Assembly (NCBI RefSeq): GCF_022601675.1
Contig: NZ_JAKVIL010000008.1
Span: forward strand, 1-64,000
DNA from: Ancylobacter gelatini
GTDB lineage: Bacteria; Pseudomonadota; Alphaproteobacteria; Rhizobiales; Xanthobacteraceae
Direction: 5' to 3'
Length of the DNA: 64,000 bases
Under the pieces are notes generated by a model that did not search any database, had not been told where the DNA came from, and was given only the letters and a program-made list of their open reading frames with translations. The translations under genes were made by a program, and so were the position numbers. Positions within the stretch are counted from its first letter, which is position 1; every line of letters starts with the position of its first letter. Below, piece by piece: positions 63,392-64,000 of the stretch.

Positions 63392-64000
63392 ATGCTGCTC
63401 GACTATTCATCGCTTCTCGCGGGAACCGGGTTCTCCGCCCTGTGCCTCGCGCTGATCCTGTTCGCGAGTTCGATGGCCACCCGCCGGGACGGGTTCCTGC
63501 TGACCTATGCCGTCGCCGCCCTGATGATCGTCGGCGCGGTGATCACCTACAGCATCTATATCAGCGGTCCCGATGACACGCTGATCGTCCTGTCCTTCGG
63601 CCTCATGCTCGCCTGCATGTCGACGCTGCTGGGCGCGGCCCGCCAGTTTCGCCTCGGCGGGCCGCCGTTTCCCATCATCAGCATGGCCGCCATCAGCATA
63701 CCGGTGGCCCTGCTCCCTATCGTGCTCGGCTTCAACGGCATCGGCTTCATCCTCACCAACAGCTTCGCCAGCCTGCTGCTCTGCTTTGCCGCCCTTGAGT
63801 TCTGGCGCGGGCGGGCGGAGGCGCCGATGGCGATCGCCGGCCTGTGCGTGCTCTATCTGGTGGTCGCGATCTCTTTCGCCTGCTGCGCCGGCGTCCTGCT
63901 GGCCGAAGGCAACTGGATCCTGTCGGCAGCGCCGGACAACTGGGCGGAAAAGTTCAACACCATCGCGGTCGTCGCCGCGGTGCCGAGCGTGGGCGCACTG
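63392..64000 (+). CDS. polytopic membrane protein, N-terminal part (runs off the window)
   Basis: An ATG at 63392, after GCCGAGGCG, opens a frame of 203 codons with no stop to the window end. It starts MLLDYSSLLAGTGFSALCL and has about six hydrophobic helices, with GDDT-like IYISGPDDTLIVLSFGLML between helices 2 and 3. The layout resembles the membrane sensory part of Rhizobiales GGDEF proteins, but the catalytic region would lie beyond the window, so this is a guess. Confidence 0.75.
   Translation, partial: MLLDYSSLLAGTGFSALCLALILFASSMATRRDGFLLTYAVAALMIVGAVITYSIYISGPDDTLIVLSFGLMLACMSTLLGAARQFRLGGPPFPIISMAAISIPVALLPIVLGFNGIGFILTNSFASLLLCFAALEFWRGRAEAPMAIAGLCVLYLVVAISFACCAGVLLAEGNWILSAAPDNWAEKFNTIAVVAAVPSVGAL

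Overview
The window is high-GC DNA of an alphaproteobacterium, almost certainly of the order Hyphomicrobiales (Rhizobiales). A Xanthobacteraceae-like genome (Ancylobacter/Starkeya/Xanthobacter type) is the best guess from gene content and order; this is inference, not a database result. Support comes from a Rhizobiales-type porin, an HdaA-perM-ppk-ppx cluster, the lptFGD-surA-pdxA-rsmA cluster, the mltG-fabF-acpP-fabG-fabD cluster, the rpsF-rpsR-DUF2232-rplI-dnaB-alr-radA-cvpA-purF cluster, and a dispersed intergenic palindrome at 58405 known from this order. No rRNA, tRNA, CRISPR array, transposase, integrase, phage gene or recognised defence system was seen. Nearly everything is chromosomal housekeeping.

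Layout. 1-6.9 kb: the 5' end of a malic enzyme gene (cut by the window edge), a large envelope-anchored protein of unknown function, aspS, an MgtC-like membrane protein, a DUF992 secreted protein and RNase D. 6.9-15.8 kb: an overlapping minus-strand operon perM-hdaA-ppk-ppx (replication control plus polyphosphate), then a BenE-type transporter and purM-purN. 15.8-21.1 kb: an accessory-looking stretch with a DUF6790 membrane protein, a transglutaminase-like protein, a molybdopterin oxidoreductase and two tandem TerC paralogues with unusual leaders. 21.1-29.2 kb: ndk, a small secreted protein behind a CtrA-like box, an RNA-rich intergenic region, a DinB-family protein, an ABC-F ATPase, a highly expressed porin, holC and pepA.

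29.4-37.2 kb: the LPS-export and outer-membrane assembly operon lptF-lptG-lptD-surA with pdxA and rsmA, tightly coupled. 37.3-43.9 kb (minus): fabD, fabG, acpP, fabF, mltG, yicC, gmk, which joins fatty acid synthesis, peptidoglycan processing and nucleotide metabolism. 44.0-56.2 kb (plus): a diguanylate cyclase, rpsF-rpsR-DUF2232-rplI, an interposed cyclopropane fatty acid synthase with its own operator-like sites, dnaB, alr, radA, cvpA and purF, with one low-GC orphan gene facing alr. 56.2-64 kb: VOC protein, SDR oxidoreductase, an EamA exporter, der, a short lipoprotein, a TPR membrane protein, panB, an NnrU protein, an L,D-transpeptidase and the N-terminus of a polytopic membrane protein that runs off the window.

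The unexplained signals are regulatory rather than new enzymes. They are: a terminator whose 3' arm holds the ribosome binding site of the molybdopterin oxidoreductase; a sequence motif shared by the two terC promoters plus a long structured terC leader; a CtrA-type box before a small secreted protein; a candidate C-rich-loop small RNA; an rpsF leader hairpin with a CCG loop; and an array of TTGTGATG half-sites before cfa. No entirely new multi-gene system could be supported.
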